From positions 18,690-82,689 of the forward strand of contig CAKOSX010000006.1 of NCBI GenBank assembly GCA_934119935.1: DNA of 64,000 bases, written 5' to 3'. The notes under the pieces were generated by a model, which was given only the letters and a program-made list of their open reading frames with translations, was not told where the DNA came from and did not search any database. Below, piece by piece: positions 61,733-64,000 of this stretch. The position numbers and the translations under genes were made by a program. Within the stretch, counting starts at the first letter, position 1; each line of letters opens with the position of its first letter. Origin of the DNA: an uncultured Clostridia bacterium (GTDB taxonomy: Bacteria > Bacillota > Clostridia > TANB77 > CAG-508).

Positions 61733-62133
61733 GCAAATTAAAAAAATTCATTTTAATCGATTAATCAGCCACCCAGTTGGCAAAGAAAAAATACAATGGT
61801 TAGGAAATGCTTTAATTGATATAGTTTAATACCAGATGAATGCATCTTTTTAGATGATAATCAAACAGGTAATTCAATTGGTATTATTTCAAAAAAAGTC
61901 GAACCAGATGATTACGATAGCGTAATACAAATAATAAAAGAATTTAATCTAATCCAAGGAGAAATTTAAATTTGGAAATATTATTAAGTAATAAAATTAA
62001 ATTTTAAATAGAAAAAATTATTTAGATGTAGAATCATAAGGATAAATTATAAAATCTACAATAAAACAAAAATTGATTTTTAAGTGTTATTAAAATGCAC
62101 AAAACTTTGATAATAGTAGTCCTTATTAAAAAA
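61733..62133 (+). pseudogene. Gene remnants after the Hxs cluster
   Basis: Two short pieces survive: ISHPVGKEKIQWLGNALIDIV (split at residue 20, about 61770-61828) ending at a stop, and in another frame IPDECIFLDDNQTGNSIG continuing to IIKEFNLIQGEI (about 61827-61969). They look like parts of one decayed protein. The IPDECIFLDD phrase faintly recalls HAD motif IV. No start codon with a ribosome-binding site remains. The last 160 bases are AT-rich with nothing assignable before the promoter at 62134. Confidence 0.45.
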
Positions 62134-62162
62134 TTGACATTTAATTATATGTATGATAGTAT
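62134..62162 (+). promoter_or_regulatory. Promoter of small membrane protein gene
   Basis: TTGACA, 17 bp, TAGTAT, 22 bp before the start. Confidence 0.6.
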
Positions 62163-62184
62163 TTTAAATAAAGAGGTATATACA

Positions 62185-62709
62185 ATGAAGAAATATATTA
62201 AGATATTAATAATTGCTTTATTCACAATATCAATTATTATATTATTTGTTTTATTAATACATTCAAGCAATAAAAAAATAATCGTTGAAGATTCATATAT
62301 AAATTGGGCTTCGGGATTCTCATATGGAGGAACTATCATTTGTGACGATGGGAGTGTATATAAATTTTCGATGAATGGCAAAGAAGATAAATATGAAAAA
62401 TCTTATGAAGACTTAAAAAAATTAAATATAGCTATTTTGAATAATAAAACAGAATATGTTGGAAAAATTAGTAAAGAAGACTTAAAAGAAATAAAAGAAT
62501 TCTCAAAAGATATTAAATCTGAAAATTTTCAATATAATTATTCGGTGGGAGCAGATATGGGACAACGTGGTATTGATATATGGAATTACGATTTAAATGA
62601 AAGAATTACATTAAGTACATACGGAGATTGGAGTGGTAGTAATTCAAGTAAAAATGTAAACAAACTAATAAATATTATAAAAAAATATACATATCAAAAT
62701 CAATTTTAA
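62185..62709 (+). CDS. Membrane-anchored hypothetical protein
   Basis: ATG 62185 (AAAGAGGTAT upstream) is preferred to the in-frame ATG at 62095, which lies before the promoter. The 174-residue protein has a membrane helix (about 7-26) and a soluble outer domain with INWASGFSYGGTIICDDGSVYKF split at residue 20, VGKISKEDLKEIKEF and RGIDIWNYDLNERITLS. It looks like the secreted domain family seen in many clostridial lipoproteins, but I do not recognise it. Confidence 0.7.
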   Translation: MKKYIKILIIALFTISIIILFVLLIHSSNKKIIVEDSYINWASGFSYGGTIICDDGSVYKFSMNGKEDKYEKSYEDLKKLNIAILNNKTEYVGKISKEDLKEIKEFSKDIKSENFQYNYSVGADMGQRGIDIWNYDLNERITLSTYGDWSGSNSSKNVNKLINIIKKYTYQNQF

Positions 62710-62870
62710 GGCGTTTTTATTTTTTAGACATATAGCTTGTTGTTAAAGCAAATAGCTTAAATACTAGTAATAGCAAGGAACTGCAAAAATTTGCGGGTAG
62801 GACCATAATTGGTACTATTTATTTTTTTGCTTTTTTATGATACAATACAAAAAAATCAAGGAGGATATAA
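62710..62870 (+). other. Gap before MBL hydrolase gene
   Basis: It has T-rich stretches after the previous stop and the phrase GGACCATAATTGGTACTATT, which can fold weakly before TTTATTTTTTTG. No clear promoter except a possible TACAAT at about 62842. Confidence 0.35.
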
Positions 62871-63506
62871 ATGATAGAAGATATAGAAGTTTTATACCAT
62901 AGTAGTATAAGAATAAGTAAAAATAAAATAATTTATATAGATCCATTTAAAATAGACAAAAATTATAATGATGCAGATATTGTTTTTATAACACACGACC
63001 ATTTTGATCACTATTCTGAGGAAGATATAGATAAGGTTATAAATGAAAATACAACTATTATAATACCAGAAGAATTGTTGACAAAAATATTAAGAAAAGG
63101 GATAAATAAAAATGCAGTTATAACAGTAGAATCCAACAAAGAATATATGGTACAAGGAATTAAATTTGAAACAATACCAGCATATAATACAAACAAAACT
63201 TTTCATCCAAAAGAAAACGATTGGGTTGGTTATATCATTACACTAGATGGTATTAGATACTATATTGCAGGAGATACGGACATTACAGAAGAAAATAGAA
63301 AAGTAAAATGCGATGTTGCTTTTGTTCCAGTTGGAGGAACATATACAATGGATTTCAAAGAGGCAGCACAATTAATAAATGAAATACAACCTAAAATAGC
63401 AGTTCCAATTCATTATGGTAGTGTTGTCGGAACAAAACAAGATGCCACAGACTTTATAAAATTATTACATCCAAGTATAAAAGGTTTAATTTTAATGAAA
63501 CAATAA
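62871..63506 (+). CDS. MBL-fold metal-dependent hydrolase
   Basis: The 211-residue enzyme has the metallo-beta-lactamase metal motif THDHFDHYS (about 43-51), AGDTDITEE (metal Asp, near 130) and VPIHYGSVVGTKQD at the end, close to the UPF0173/UlaG-like group. CAAGGAGGATAT precedes the ATG. It likely hydrolyses a phosphoester or lactone; substrate unknown. Confidence 0.9.
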   Translation: MIEDIEVLYHSSIRISKNKIIYIDPFKIDKNYNDADIVFITHDHFDHYSEEDIDKVINENTTIIIPEELLTKILRKGINKNAVITVESNKEYMVQGIKFETIPAYNTNKTFHPKENDWVGYIITLDGIRYYIAGDTDITEENRKVKCDVAFVPVGGTYTMDFKEAAQLINEIQPKIAVPIHYGSVVGTKQDATDFIKLLHPSIKGLILMKQ

Positions 63507-63537
63507 ATGAAAGGTAGATTATTATAAGGATTTAGTT

Positions 63538-63864
63538 ATGAATAAAGAAGAAATAATAAAATATTGTTTAACATTAGAAAATACATATAAAGATTGTCCA
63601 TTTTCAGATGACTTTGAATCTGTAACAATGAAACATTGTAAAAATAAAAAATGGTTTGCGTTATTAATGAATGTAAATAATAAGTTATACCTTAATGTTA
63701 AGACAGATCCAAATTATTCTGATATATTGAGAAATACTTATGATTATATAATACCTGCATATCACATGAATAAGGAACATTGGAATACAATTATTATTGA
63801 CGAAAAAGTGGATAAAACATTAGTTAAAGAATTGATAGAACAAAGTTATCAATTGACAAAGTAA
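63538..63864 (+). CDS. YjbR/MmcQ-like protein (DUF419)
   Basis: The 108-residue protein has the YjbR fold pattern: KYCLTLENTYKDCPFSDD, WFALLMNVNNKLYLNVK and the end AYHMNKEHWNTIIIDEKVDK, followed by a helix. Members bind DNA through a CyaY-like fold, though their role is unclear. It follows the MBL gene by 31 bp and may share its transcript. Confidence 0.85.
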   Translation: MNKEEIIKYCLTLENTYKDCPFSDDFESVTMKHCKNKKWFALLMNVNNKLYLNVKTDPNYSDILRNTYDYIIPAYHMNKEHWNTIIIDEKVDKTLVKELIEQSYQLTK

Positions 63865-63910
63865 AGTTAAATACGAATAGTAATTTGTCGTGATAATAAG
63901 AGATAAGAAT

Positions 63911-63936
63911 AAAGGCAGCTTAATGCTGTCTTTTAA
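63911..63936. terminator. Bidirectional terminator at the right edge
   Basis: AAAGGCAGC and GCTGTCTTT pair around TTAAT with A/T runs on both sides, between the YjbR-like gene and a convergent minus-strand frame. Confidence 0.75.
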
Positions 63937-64000
63937 TTATAACTTTCTATATATAAAGCTTTTGCGATATAAGGAGTTATTTCTTTAAATTTATACCAAC
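63933..64000 (-). CDS. C-terminus of a minus-strand gene (partial)
   Basis: On the minus strand a frame enters at the window edge and reads WYKFKEITPYIAKALYIESYN to a TAA at 63933-63935, just inside the convergent terminator. Only about 21 residues are visible, so no family can be assigned. It could be chance. Confidence 0.4.
   Translation of the reverse strand, partial: WYKFKEITPYIAKALYIESYN

Overview
The window reads as chromosome of an AT-rich, Gram-positive, anaerobe-like Clostridia relative. The basis is low GC, A-rich Shine-Dalgarno sites, sigma-A promoters with 17-18 bp spacers, a LytR-CpsA-Psr ligase, a Wzy-type polysaccharide operon, FtsZ, YolD, oleate hydratase and many short prepilin-like or repeat proteins typical of uncultured gut Clostridia. 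I cannot name the species. I saw no rRNA, tRNA, CRISPR array, transposase or replication origin.

Layout. 0-8 kb: an MMPL exporter with a secreted heptad-repeat partner, a mazEF toxin-antitoxin pair with a palindromic operator, a HAD phosphatase, a small membrane protein and a core-only ftsZ. 8-11 kb: a prepilin-like GLUG-repeat surface protein and a ZIP metal transporter, each broken by one frameshift. 11.3-19.7 kb: an accessory island, less AT-rich than its surroundings. It holds an operon of Ycf46-like AAA+ ATPase, Ycf35-like DUF1257 protein, MiaB-like radical SAM enzyme, an unknown protein and two paralogous zinc-ribbon proteins, followed by two separately promoted membrane or exported VWA proteins. 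The larger VWA protein appears to carry one metal-site domain outside and one inside the membrane. I regard this as the best candidate for an undescribed system.

19.8-23.5 kb: an FAD dehydrogenase, a long hairpin element with a GC-rich core, mnmA, and a small alarmone synthetase that seems to lack a canonical start codon. 23.6-39.1 kb: one long capsule or wall-polysaccharide locus. It runs LCP ligase, initiating sugar transferase, three GT2 enzymes, polymerase, ATP-grasp, two DegT-like proteins, epimerase, flippase and the four dTDP-rhamnose genes. 39.2-40.2 kb: a Panacea-domain antitoxin with a translationally coupled presumed toxin. 40.4-45.4 kb: YolD, a TetR regulator next to oleate hydratase, and short orphan transcription units whose leaders carry hairpins.

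45.4-50.7 kb: an MBOAT/DHHW O-acylation pair with a DUF4358 protein, methyltransferase, GNAT, 36-bp tandem repeats, 3-methyladenine glycosylase and RsuA-type pseudouridine synthase, decorated by GGGCG-type REP elements. 50.7-55.6 kb: pentapeptide protein, a decayed HExxH metalloprotease, a kinase-like phosphotransferase, a truncated PHP gene and a MATE transporter fused to a cytidylate-kinase-like domain. 56.5-61.7 kb: a His-Xaa-Ser (Hxs) peptide-maturation cluster with hxsA, hxsD, an A24 prepilin-type peptidase, two radical SAM genes (hxsC, hxsB) and a MORN-repeat protein just upstream. 61.7-64 kb: gene remnants, a membrane protein, an MBL hydrolase, a YjbR-like protein and the tail of a minus-strand gene.

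Assignments come from reading motifs by eye; no database search was possible.
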